A stretch of DNA of 36,933 nucleotides, from positions 407,405 to 444,337 of the forward strand of contig NZ_NMUQ01000001.1 in the NCBI RefSeq assembly GCF_002233675.1, read 5' to 3'. Below, in pieces: positions 23,418-31,211 of this stretch; the stretch's first letter is position 1, and every line of letters starts with the position of its first letter. Source of the stretch: Paenibacillus herberti. Its GTDB lineage: Bacteria; Bacillota; Bacilli; Paenibacillales; Paenibacillaceae. Below the pieces are notes generated by a model that saw only the letters and a program-made list of their open reading frames with translations, searched no databases and had not been told where the DNA came from. Both the position numbers and the translations under genes were made by a program.

Positions 23418-24233
23418 ATGCTGATTATTTTTTGGAGTCCTTTCGAGGGGCAGTCCCGCTCAACTACGAACATGGCGGCAGTAGCTTCAACATTGGCGCT
23501 GGATTATCACATGAGAATTCTACTGACCCAAAGCAGCGAAAAAAATGGCGATTTAGAGCGCTGGCTCCTAAAGTCAGATAGAGCGGGTGAGCAGCGAGGA
23601 TTGGATGCTGTTCACAGGTTGTTCAGCTGCGGCATGTTTTCATCCGAAGGGCTTCGGGATCACGCCGAGCCGATACTACGGGAGCGACTGGATCTGCTAG
23701 CCTCCAGAAATTTAACGGAGGACCAGATTCAAGAGCTGATGCCGCATATTCTGGAAGGCTATCGCCGTTTTTACGATTTGTTGTTCGTTGACCTGTCGGC
23801 CTGCACCGGATCCGAGCTGAGAAGTTATCTGTTGGACAAAGCAGATGTGATCGTCACTAGCGTGAACCAGAACCGACTTTTGCTAGACCGCTACTTCAAT
23901 GATATCCGCCGCGAGTTGCCGTCAGGAAAGTCGGTTTTATCCTGCATTGGTTCGTATGAGCGCGGCTCCAAGCTGCATAAGGACCGGATTATGAGGCAGT
24001 ACGGAATTTCCAAAAAAGAAATCGGAGCCGTACCACGCAACGTTCGCCTTATGGACGCTCAAAATGAAGGGCAGCTTATGACTTACCTCATGAGGGCTCG
24101 CGAGGCAAAGGGGAAGTTCTTGGAGTTTAGCGAAGAGGCTGAGTTCACTAAATCGCTTCGCCATCTGGGTGGAATGCTCCTTCAGGCATTAGAGCTGTAT
24201 CCGGCTTCGGATTTGGAGGCAGGAGATGATTAA
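23418..24233 (+). CDS. MinD/ParA/CpaE-like protein with degenerate Walker A
   Basis: This 271-residue protein is recognisably of the MinD/ParA superfamily. It has first strand LIIFWSPFEGQSRSTTNMAA where the deviant Walker A (KGGxGKTT) is expected, then ASTLALDYHMRILLTQ, YDLLFVDLSACTG at the Walker B position, and the DKADVIVTSVNQNRLLLD signature strand and helix. The two P-loop lysines are missing, though Ser/Thr residues remain. In Tad systems CpaE/TadZ proteins place the apparatus, and this could be the positioning member here. It overlaps the TadA-like gene by eight bases. The start ATG at 23418 has GGGGG five to ten bases before it. Confidence 0.65.
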   Translation: MLIIFWSPFEGQSRSTTNMAAVASTLALDYHMRILLTQSSEKNGDLERWLLKSDRAGEQRGLDAVHRLFSCGMFSSEGLRDHAEPILRERLDLLASRNLTEDQIQELMPHILEGYRRFYDLLFVDLSACTGSELRSYLLDKADVIVTSVNQNRLLLDRYFNDIRRELPSGKSVLSCIGSYERGSKLHKDRIMRQYGISKKEIGAVPRNVRLMDAQNEGQLMTYLMRAREAKGKFLEFSEEAEFTKSLRHLGGMLLQALELYPASDLEAGDD

Positions 24234-26076
24234 TACCTGGTTGCTGCTCGCTGTATTTCTGATTCTAGCTGTTTTTATATTCGTATGGCTGGGCCGAAAA
24301 AAAACAGAGGTAGAGCCGGCCGCTCGGCATCTCAAGTATGATTTCGACGAAATGATCCTGTTCGTTCGCAAAGCGCTTGAGGATATGTTGTCTACTTCTC
24401 TCTATGACGGGGGAGTGTCGGCAGAGGAATACAGTCGGCGCAAGGCAAGACGGCGGGAGCTGCAGAAGGCGCTGCGCAGCTGCATGCACGGAGACCTTCC
24501 TGCTAAGCGCTACGTGAAGCTGTATATTCGCGACTTGCTCGTTCAAACCTATGGACTTAACGAATCCAACGTTGATAAAGCAATGCCTTTTTCACATCCA
24601 ACCCGTCTTTCTCCGCAGGATTGTTTTGATATTCTGCTGCATTCGTACCAGAAGAAGCATGGTGCGGATGCATTCAATCATCTGGTCTCGTATTATGGCC
24701 TGGACCAACTGACCGAACTGGAAGACGGCACAAAAGGTTATCGGATAACAGCAGCACAAATACGGGATATTTACGTTTCCGAGCTGCCCAGGCTGAATCT
24801 GCAGGATAAAATCGAGATCATCGTTCAGCGAGTGTATCAAACCTATAAGGGTCTCGGAGTCATCGATGAGCTTCGTGACCAGAACATCGACGGCATTAAC
24901 GGCGGAACGAGCGGCATGCCTCCAGACATCGTTCATGCTATGGACCCTAGAAACCTGGCCAACCAGGCACGAACCATGCCTCAGGCTCATAATGCGGTTT
25001 GGATCTTTTATCGAGGGAAATCCGTTCAGCTGGAATTTCTCGGCTTCGGCTCTGACCATGAGCTGAAACGGGTATGCCAGAATATTTATGGTTTTGGCAA
25101 TCCGGGTCAGCTCAATGAATCGCGGGGATACATCATCAACGATATGGCCGACGGCAGCCGCGTAGTTGTTGTCCGCCCGAAGATGGCGGAAAGCTGGGCG
25201 TTTTTCGTGCGCAAGTTCAACGACTCGCTAGTCGAGCTCGATCAGCAGATCACCGATGGCAATGCACGGCTGGCAATTGATATGCTGATTTACCTTATTC
25301 TTGGTCATCAGATTACGGCGATAACGGGGCGGCAGGGTTCTGGCAAAACGACGCTTCTCAAAGCGCTTATTCGATATATTGATGCCAAAAACATTCGGAT
25401 TCAGGAATCGGCCTTTGAAATTTGGGCGCGGAAGCTGTACCCGAACAAAAATATTCTTTCCTTCCGGGAAACACCGACAGTCAGCGGTCAGGACGGTTTG
25501 GATGTGCAAAAAAAGACGGACGGTGCAGTTAATATCGTCGGAGAAGCTGCTACCCATGAGGTCGTTAGTTATGTCATTCAGGCTGCTCAAGTCGCTTCTG
25601 AGTACACGTTGTTCACTCACCACGGCAAGACGCTGCCAAGTCTAATCAATGCGCTTCGCAACAGTCTTGTCGCCTCGGGCGCTTTCTCCAATGAGAAGAT
25701 GGCCGAGAGCCAAGTCGTAGAAGTGCTCGGCTTCAATGTCAATCTCGTTCTCCGCTCCGGCAAACGGTACATCGAGCGGATCACGGAAATCATTCCAATT
25801 AACAGCCAGTACGAATATGCTCGTAGCTACAAAGAGCATGAGAATCTGCCTGATAAGCTGGATGCCTTCATGGACACGATGACGGATTACTTCGGACGGG
25901 TTACGGACAAGCGCTCCTATGAATACAGGGACATTCTGGTATGGGAAGACGGCGAATATATAGCCAAACATCCCATAAGCCCGCAGAAATTCGAAGAAAT
26001 GATGAAACATATGGACGAAGAGGATGCAGAGAGATTCCGGCTGTTCATCCAGGAGCATTGGAGTGATGCCGCATGA
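24226..26076 (+). CDS. tadA: TadA/CpaF-type secretion ATPase with N-terminal membrane anchor
   Basis: This 616-residue ATPase of the type II/IV secretion (VirB11/TadA) superfamily would power assembly or retraction of a pilus-like fibre at the inner face of the membrane. The core is C-terminal: Walker A TGRQGSGKTT (Lys374), the Asp-box-like IRIQESAFEIW, the Walker B region VNIVGEAATHE (Glu440) and the His box FTHHGKT (His465-His466). Typical TadA is soluble and about 430-480 residues, whereas this one begins with a strong membrane span (about residues 4-22, LLLAVFLILAVFIFVWLG). A long N-terminal segment with the SPQDCFDILLHSYQ region separates the span from the core. It overlaps both neighbours (8 and 4 bases), so the ATPase and its membrane partner are tightly coupled. 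Confidence 0.85.
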   Translation: MINTWLLLAVFLILAVFIFVWLGRKKTEVEPAARHLKYDFDEMILFVRKALEDMLSTSLYDGGVSAEEYSRRKARRRELQKALRSCMHGDLPAKRYVKLYIRDLLVQTYGLNESNVDKAMPFSHPTRLSPQDCFDILLHSYQKKHGADAFNHLVSYYGLDQLTELEDGTKGYRITAAQIRDIYVSELPRLNLQDKIEIIVQRVYQTYKGLGVIDELRDQNIDGINGGTSGMPPDIVHAMDPRNLANQARTMPQAHNAVWIFYRGKSVQLEFLGFGSDHELKRVCQNIYGFGNPGQLNESRGYIINDMADGSRVVVVRPKMAESWAFFVRKFNDSLVELDQQITDGNARLAIDMLIYLILGHQITAITGRQGSGKTTLLKALIRYIDAKNIRIQESAFEIWARKLYPNKNILSFRETPTVSGQDGLDVQKKTDGAVNIVGEAATHEVVSYVIQAAQVASEYTLFTHHGKTLPSLINALRNSLVASGAFSNEKMAESQVVEVLGFNVNLVLRSGKRYIERITEIIPINSQYEYARSYKEHENLPDKLDAFMDTMTDYFGRVTDKRSYEYRDILVWEDGEYIAKHPISPQKFEEMMKHMDEEDAERFRLFIQEHWSDAA

Positions 26077-28154
26077 CGCTGCAAGCAGGTTTAATCGTCC
26101 TGATTGTGACACTGCTTGTTCTTCTAGCGGCAAGCATCGTTTTGCTCAAATTCGTCCAGTCCCGTCTTGGAAGCTCCAGCAACCGGGAGAAAAAACGCCT
26201 GCTGGATTTGCTTCCTGCGGCGCCGAAGGAAAGAGAATGGCAGGAACAGCTGTTCAGAGCTTATCCGTTGCTGAGCGAGATTCCGCTCGTCAGCTTGATT
26301 TTGCGGCGAGTCAGATCCCGTATCTCCTTCCTGCATGCAGGAGAGGAACGGATGATCCGAATTCGCTCGGCGGGTTATACGCTCATCACTTTGGTTGTTG
26401 TAGTAGTAATGGGTGTTACCGCTCTGGTGTTTGCTTCCTCCTGGATGAGCCGATTTACAATTTTGCTGGCGGCTTTTTATGTGAGTGGCGTTATAAGCGA
26501 CCTGTTGATTGGCCGTCTGCAAAAGAAGCTTTTATACGATGAGTCATCCATGATACTGGATATTCGGCATGAGTATCACCAAACGCATATGGTCCAGGTA
26601 AGCCTGGAAAATGCGGCCGAAAGATGCAAACCTGCCGTAGCCATACACGCTCGACAAATCGCTTCCATCCTTAGCGCCGTTGACCCGCAGGATGAATTAC
26701 AACGCTATTACGATATCGCGCCTAATCGATATATGAAACAGTTGGCCGGCGTGAGCTATCGGATCGGGGAGTATGGCGACAACGATGTTCATCGGGGAGA
26801 GCGATCCATCTATCTTTCCATGCTGGGCAATATCCGGGAAGAGATTCACTTGGATATAAGCAGAAGGGAGCGGATTGATCGACTGCTTGCTGGCCTTGTG
26901 TTTGTTGCAGTTGCGCCGGTTTTCATGCTTGATCCCATCCGGAACTGGTCGGAGAGCATGTTTCCGATCGTATCCGAATACTACAATTCGGCCTGGGGAC
27001 TGTATTCTCTGCTCACGCTGTACGTTACCTTCATCCTCTGCTTCCTGTCACTGCGGATTATCCGCGGTGTGGAAGATAATTCACAATCTGTGGAGCAGGA
27101 GGGCAGATGGTTGAACAGGGTTCTTGAGCGCAAATGGGTGAAAATTATCGCCATGCGAGCTATGCCCCCTGACCATCACCCGGCTTCCTTCAAAACGAAG
27201 CAAAGGCTGCGGGATGCGAGCTCTTCTTTATCGCCTGCAGCGTTGGCGCTTCAAAAGCTGCTTATAGCTATAATCGCTTTTACGCTTGTAATCGGAGTGC
27301 AGCTATGGATTCATGCCAGCATTAGGGGCAATATTTTGGAGCCGAATGAGGCGATTACAACCGGCGGCAATCAGCCGGAAGCGCAGAAGGAGCTAAGCCG
27401 GGAGCGTTACTTGTTCGAACGGAAGCTAATTGGCGAGTTGGTCGAGCAAGGCCTGACCGGCAAGGAGCTGACGGATGCGATTTTGCAGCAAACAGAGGGC
27501 AAAGTATTTTTACCCTTTGATATGGATGAAGAGGCTTACTCTGTGCTGCTTGCGCAGCGAGTGATGGACTACAGGTCGGAAACCTATCGCTGGTATGAGC
27601 CGCTAATCGCTTTTTTGTTAGCCTTGGGCGCCTATTATATCCCCGATCTGATGCTCCAGCTGCGCACTCAAATGCGGAAATGGGAAATGCAAAACGAGGT
27701 GGATGGATTTAACACCTTGTCGATGATGCTGAGCCAGTTCCCATCCATTAGTGTGTATGAAATTATCGAATGGCTTCACCGATACAGCTTTATTTTCCGT
27801 AGACCTCTTCTCCGGTGCATGCTGGATTATGAGGCGGGATCCTGGCAGGCGCTGGAACAGCTGAAGGAGGATGCTAGATTTGTGCCTTTGGAGCGGCTTG
27901 CGGATCGGCTTCAGGTGGCGGCGGATCTCATTCCTGTGCAGAAAGCCTTTGACGACATGGAGGCCGAACGTGCTTTTGCCATGGAGCAGCGGAGGGAGCA
28001 TTACGAGAGAGTCATTAGCAGGAAAAGCACGCTGGGCAAACTAGTCGGATTTCTGCCGATTCAGGCGACCTTCACGCTTTATCTGCTGCTGCCTTTTGTG
28101 TATATGGCTTTCCAGCAGCTCAATGACTTGAACGTCATAACGAGCAAGATGTGA
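26073..28154 (+). CDS. Double TadB/TadC-like (T2SSF) membrane protein
   Basis: This 693-residue polytopic protein has about eight hydrophobic segments, near residues 4-27, 98-122, 127-145, 272-290, 308-332, 395-414, 508-528 and 662-682. Two cytoplasmic helical regions resemble the GspF/TadB-TadC (T2SSF) module. The second reads EVDGFNTLSMMLSQFPSISV and IIEWLHRYSFIFRRPLL, with the LVGFLPIQATFTLYLLLPF span closing it. The size is roughly two TadB/TadC units, so it looks like a fusion that would replace the usual TadB-TadC pair as the membrane platform that TadA-type ATPases turn. It starts within the TadA-like stop region (ATGACG). Confidence 0.65.
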   Translation: MTLQAGLIVLIVTLLVLLAASIVLLKFVQSRLGSSSNREKKRLLDLLPAAPKEREWQEQLFRAYPLLSEIPLVSLILRRVRSRISFLHAGEERMIRIRSAGYTLITLVVVVVMGVTALVFASSWMSRFTILLAAFYVSGVISDLLIGRLQKKLLYDESSMILDIRHEYHQTHMVQVSLENAAERCKPAVAIHARQIASILSAVDPQDELQRYYDIAPNRYMKQLAGVSYRIGEYGDNDVHRGERSIYLSMLGNIREEIHLDISRRERIDRLLAGLVFVAVAPVFMLDPIRNWSESMFPIVSEYYNSAWGLYSLLTLYVTFILCFLSLRIIRGVEDNSQSVEQEGRWLNRVLERKWVKIIAMRAMPPDHHPASFKTKQRLRDASSSLSPAALALQKLLIAIIAFTLVIGVQLWIHASIRGNILEPNEAITTGGNQPEAQKELSRERYLFERKLIGELVEQGLTGKELTDAILQQTEGKVFLPFDMDEEAYSVLLAQRVMDYRSETYRWYEPLIAFLLALGAYYIPDLMLQLRTQMRKWEMQNEVDGFNTLSMMLSQFPSISVYEIIEWLHRYSFIFRRPLLRCMLDYEAGSWQALEQLKEDARFVPLERLADRLQVAADLIPVQKAFDDMEAERAFAMEQRREHYERVISRKSTLGKLVGFLPIQATFTLYLLLPFVYMAFQQLNDLNVITSKM

Positions 28155-28177
28155 ATGAAGGAGAAAGGTAAGAGCGG

Positions 28178-28669
28178 ATGGAGAATATAGCCAGCTTTCT
28201 GAAAATGACCATATCCCTGCTGATTACACTTGCCGTCATTACGGCAGGGCTATTCCTTTGGAATAAAGCTCAAGTCGTGGTCGAACTGACCAACGCGCAA
28301 GCGATCAGCCAGGCAAAGGAGCTTAACGAGCAGCAGTACGCCGCATTCGACAATCAGCTTGTTAGCGGCTCTCAAATTTTGACCGCTTACCGCCGTTATG
28401 CGGGTCACTCGGAATTTTTTCTGTACGTGAACGCAGGCGTCTCCAAGCAGTTCGGCATGGTCCCCGGCGGTGATAGCAGCAGATGTCGCAACTTCAATTA
28501 CTGGGGCGGCACACTGGAGGACGGAACTAATTCTAACTGCGGCGTAACGGAAGAGGATATATCTGACGCGGGGGACAGTCGTTACATCCCGCCGCAGTCG
28601 AGGTATCGTTCACAGCTTGTGCGCGATGCGAACGACCGTGTTACGGCTGTGTTTTTTGATGCTGAATAA
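28178..28669 (+). CDS. Small bitopic membrane protein, pilin-like (A)
   Basis: This 163-residue protein has one N-terminal span (about residues 11-29, ISLLITLAVITAGLFLW) and an extracytoplasmic domain. After the span come a helix (NAQAISQAKELNEQQYAAF) and a beta-rich part containing a pair of Cys (CRNFNYWGG and SNCGVTEED) that could form a disulfide. The G-x4-E prepilin peptidase site of type IV pilins is not visible. It is a clear paralogue of the next gene: both begin MENI and share the QLISQA-type / AEFSTYD-like segment, VSGSQILTAYRRYAGHSEFF and a Cys-loop. A major or minor fibre-like subunit is a reasonable inference from its place after the TadB/C-like gene. Confidence 0.6.
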   Translation: MENIASFLKMTISLLITLAVITAGLFLWNKAQVVVELTNAQAISQAKELNEQQYAAFDNQLVSGSQILTAYRRYAGHSEFFLYVNAGVSKQFGMVPGGDSSRCRNFNYWGGTLEDGTNSNCGVTEEDISDAGDSRYIPPQSRYRSQLVRDANDRVTAVFFDAE

Positions 28670-28699
28670 ACAAATTTCATTAGGGTGGAGTGTCAGGTC

Positions 28700-29212
28700 A
28701 TGGAAAATATTTCGGTAGGCTTGAAATGGGTTATCGGCATTATTGTTACGATTTTAATTATTGCTGCAGGCGTAAGTATTTACCTTCTCATCAACGGTTA
28801 CTTCAACCGCGCACAGCAACAAACGCTGTCTCAAAATCAGTTGATCAGCCAAGCTGAATTCAGCACTTACGACAATAAGGATGTTTCCGGGCAGGATGTT
28901 ATTAATGCGGCGACGAGATATAGCGGGCGTCCTCAGTTTTCGGTGTTTATCGCGACTGGAGAAAACGAAAAAGGATTCTTTGCTAAAAATAATTACACTC
29001 AATGTTATGCTCCGCCAGATTCTACTAGTCTCCCGGTGGATTTGACAAGCAAGTGTGAAACAGCGAGCACGATGAGCCCGGTAGATGTAGCAACCATGCA
29101 GGATCCTACTATTATGCCGACTTTTGTGAACACAACTGCGGTATTTGAATCTAAAATTTACAAGGACAAGAATGGAGAAGTACGGCTTGTTGCGTTTAAA
29201 TATAAGAAATAA
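28700..29212 (+). CDS. Small bitopic membrane protein, pilin-like (B)
   Basis: This 170-residue paralogue of the preceding protein has a span at about residues 10-31 (WVIGIIVTILIIAAGVSIYL), then QNQLISQAEFSTYDNKDVSG and VINAATRYSGRPQFSVFIAT, which mirror the neighbour. Two Cys again lie in the external domain (NYTQCYAPP and SKCETAS). I start it at the ATG at 28700, giving the MENI beginning shared with the paralogue. A GTG at 28685 in the same frame sits inside the GGTGGAG sequence that is more likely its ribosome binding site. Role as in the paralogue; not a recognised family. Confidence 0.65.
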   Translation: MENISVGLKWVIGIIVTILIIAAGVSIYLLINGYFNRAQQQTLSQNQLISQAEFSTYDNKDVSGQDVINAATRYSGRPQFSVFIATGENEKGFFAKNNYTQCYAPPDSTSLPVDLTSKCETASTMSPVDVATMQDPTIMPTFVNTTAVFESKIYKDKNGEVRLVAFKYKK

Positions 29213-29263
29213 ATTATAGATTCCACTTAATTGATGCCTAACAAAGGATAAAAGGTGTAAAGG

Positions 29264-29635
29264 ATGGACACTGCAAGAAGCTTTCTCCTAACTCTCTTTG
29301 CCTGGACGCTGTTTGCCACAGGAGGTTTCGTCTTTTTGAGCTACGAAATGAACGTTTCATCGTCCATTGATACGGTCAAAAGCAAATCATCGGCTGCAGC
29401 TGAGGCTTTATATTCCCCGCATCCTAATTTGAATGAGCTCAGTGGTGAACAGGTCATCGGCATGGTCCCCGGTGCATTGGCAGGGCAATATGTTCTTTAT
29501 ATTGATGGACATAGATTTGATGAAACTACAGACCCGGAGACGGTTGATTTGAGCAGGGTGCCGGGTCTTGTCTACATTCTTACGGTTAGTGAAGATGGGG
29601 GTCTCCCCGAGTTTTCTGCCAATAAGTCTACATAG
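29264..29635 (+). CDS. Small bitopic membrane protein (C)
   Basis: This 123-residue protein has a membrane span at about residues 7-27 (FLLTLFAWTLFATGGFVFLS) and an external domain of about 95 residues. It contains KSKSSAAAEALYSPHPNLNE and a closing beta part (QYVLYIDGHRF, LVYILTVSEDGG). It shares the size and topology of its neighbours but no obvious sequence similarity. Its ATG has AAAGG nine bases upstream. The order of one span followed by a Ser/Ala-rich helix is pilin-like, though no processing motif is seen. Confidence 0.55.
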   Translation: MDTARSFLLTLFAWTLFATGGFVFLSYEMNVSSSIDTVKSKSSAAAEALYSPHPNLNELSGEQVIGMVPGALAGQYVLYIDGHRFDETTDPETVDLSRVPGLVYILTVSEDGGLPEFSANKST

Positions 29636-29650
29636 AAAGGGGGGACGGCC

Positions 29651-30202
29651 TTGGCGGATGCATTCAAAGGAATCATAGTAACCGTGCTGCTCGTATTCGC
29701 CTTCGCCGTATATCCCGCTTATCGACAAGCGGAGCAGGCGGAGTCGAATATTCGACAGCAAGCTACGGCTGCCGCAGTTGAATTCGTAGACCGGATTCGC
29801 TCCAAAGGGTATGTGGACCCGTCAGACTACCATTTACTCACGAGCGCCTTAGATTCAACGGGTCTCCTCTATCAGGTGCAAATGGAGTATTACAAGAAGG
29901 TTTTGGAGCCAATTTATACGGATCCGAACAATTTCTCTACCTTTCAGGGCAGCTTCAGCGTTCGTTACGATGGTTACTTCACCGCTGAAATTCTTAATGC
30001 CCTTTATCCGGCTGGGAACCCACCGGTTCCAGAGGATGCAGCCTCCCGACGCTTTCGGATGCGGGCAGGCGATATGTTTACCCTCCGTCTTACCTCCAAG
30101 GAAACTACGATGGCTGGCAGGATGAAAAGTCTAATTTTCCGGGAACAGTCGGCTCCTATAGCTATTAAGTACGGAGGGATGGTTCGAAGTGAAGCCCCTT
30201 AA
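29651..30202 (+). CDS. Small bitopic membrane protein (D), TadE-like topology
   Basis: This 183-residue protein starts at a TTG with AAAGGGGGG nine bases upstream. An N-terminal span (about residues 7-23, GIIVTVLLVFAFAVYPA) runs into a long helix (YRQAEQAESNIRQQATAAAV), followed by an external domain. This is the topology of TadE/TadF-type pseudopilins, but no sequence signature proves it. It overlaps the next gene by 14 bases (its TAA is at 30200-30202, while the next start GTG is at 30189), so the two products are probably made in matched amounts. Confidence 0.55.
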   Translation: MADAFKGIIVTVLLVFAFAVYPAYRQAEQAESNIRQQATAAAVEFVDRIRSKGYVDPSDYHLLTSALDSTGLLYQVQMEYYKKVLEPIYTDPNNFSTFQGSFSVRYDGYFTAEILNALYPAGNPPVPEDAASRRFRMRAGDMFTLRLTSKETTMAGRMKSLIFREQSAPIAIKYGGMVRSEAP

Positions 30203-31175
30203 CGTGCTGCTAGTATTTCTCGTGCTGGCCATTCCTCTCGTTATCATGAATGACGCGAAGCGGGACAACGCCTCTAACCAACAAGTCATGCAAAAGCAAT
30301 ATAGCGAGGAATTCCAATCCGCGGTAGACGATGCCGGCAGCTATTTGGCCCGTCTGGAGCTGCAGCAGACAGCATCGGCTGTGCACTATCAGCGTGAGAA
30401 GCAGCTGGAAGCGGAGCTTGAGGTATGGAATGTTTTTTATATGAATCTAGCTATTAAATATGGTCTCGAACAAAATCCAACGGCGATTGAAAACTTAAAG
30501 CTTCATATGCCGGCGCAAATCTTGTTCGGTTATGACGGGTATCATCTGATTACTTTATCAGACAAAGCGGATGATTCGAGCCAGGCTGAGCTTTCGCCTT
30601 TCATTTGGCCGAAAAAGCCATATTGGACAACGCTAACGAATGGAAATCTGATTTATTTTACGCTGGATGATCAAGCAACTGTATACGATCGGCAGAGTAA
30701 TCGTTTTCTTGAAGGCAGTTATGACGAGCTGGCAGGCAAAACCGATCTTAGACCTTTGACTTCCATTGAGCTTTTCCGTGAAGTAAAACAAAGCTCGATT
30801 TTGTCGTCAGCGGAGGCGGACTTGGCAGCTGCGATTAATCGGCATATGGGGCTGGTCAAGCGGATGGGATTGGCGTTGTCCTTCACTCTCCCGAGAGATC
30901 TTGGCGGACAAGCGATTCAGGACGTAAGTGTACTGGCGTTCATCCAAGGTTATCCGCTGCCGGGTGGAGATACGTTGGAAGCTTTTTCGCTGGGAAGCGG
31001 TTCGGTCGTCCGGCAAAGCGGACTGACAGGCATGCTACTTGCATCCGGCAAAAAGATGGCCTATGGAAACACTTGTATGCCGACAAGTGGGGCGTCCGTT
31101 ATCGAAAGTTTGTTTGATGAGGAAGAAGCTGCTCGCAAGGGCTACTTTGTTGATGATTGCGGGCCTGCGAATTAA
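30189..31175 (+). CDS. Bitopic membrane protein (E) with large external domain
   Basis: This 328-residue protein starts at a GTG and has a span at about residues 5-20 (NVLLVFLVLAIPLVIM). A long amphipathic helix follows (SEEFQSAVDDAGSYLARLEL), then a mixed alpha/beta external domain. A Cys near residue 296 (NTCMPTSGA) and another near 324 (VDDCGPAN) could pair. The sequence has no match to a family I know. It is the largest of five consecutive single-span proteins after the TadB/C-like gene, so it may act as an anchor or adaptor for the external structure. Confidence 0.55.
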   Translation: MKPLNVLLVFLVLAIPLVIMNDAKRDNASNQQVMQKQYSEEFQSAVDDAGSYLARLELQQTASAVHYQREKQLEAELEVWNVFYMNLAIKYGLEQNPTAIENLKLHMPAQILFGYDGYHLITLSDKADDSSQAELSPFIWPKKPYWTTLTNGNLIYFTLDDQATVYDRQSNRFLEGSYDELAGKTDLRPLTSIELFREVKQSSILSSAEADLAAAINRHMGLVKRMGLALSFTLPRDLGGQAIQDVSVLAFIQGYPLPGGDTLEAFSLGSGSVVRQSGLTGMLLASGKKMAYGNTCMPTSGASVIESLFDEEEAARKGYFVDDCGPAN

Positions 31176-31211
31176 TAATTGCAGCCGCTATAACCAGGGA
31201 GGAAGAGAACT

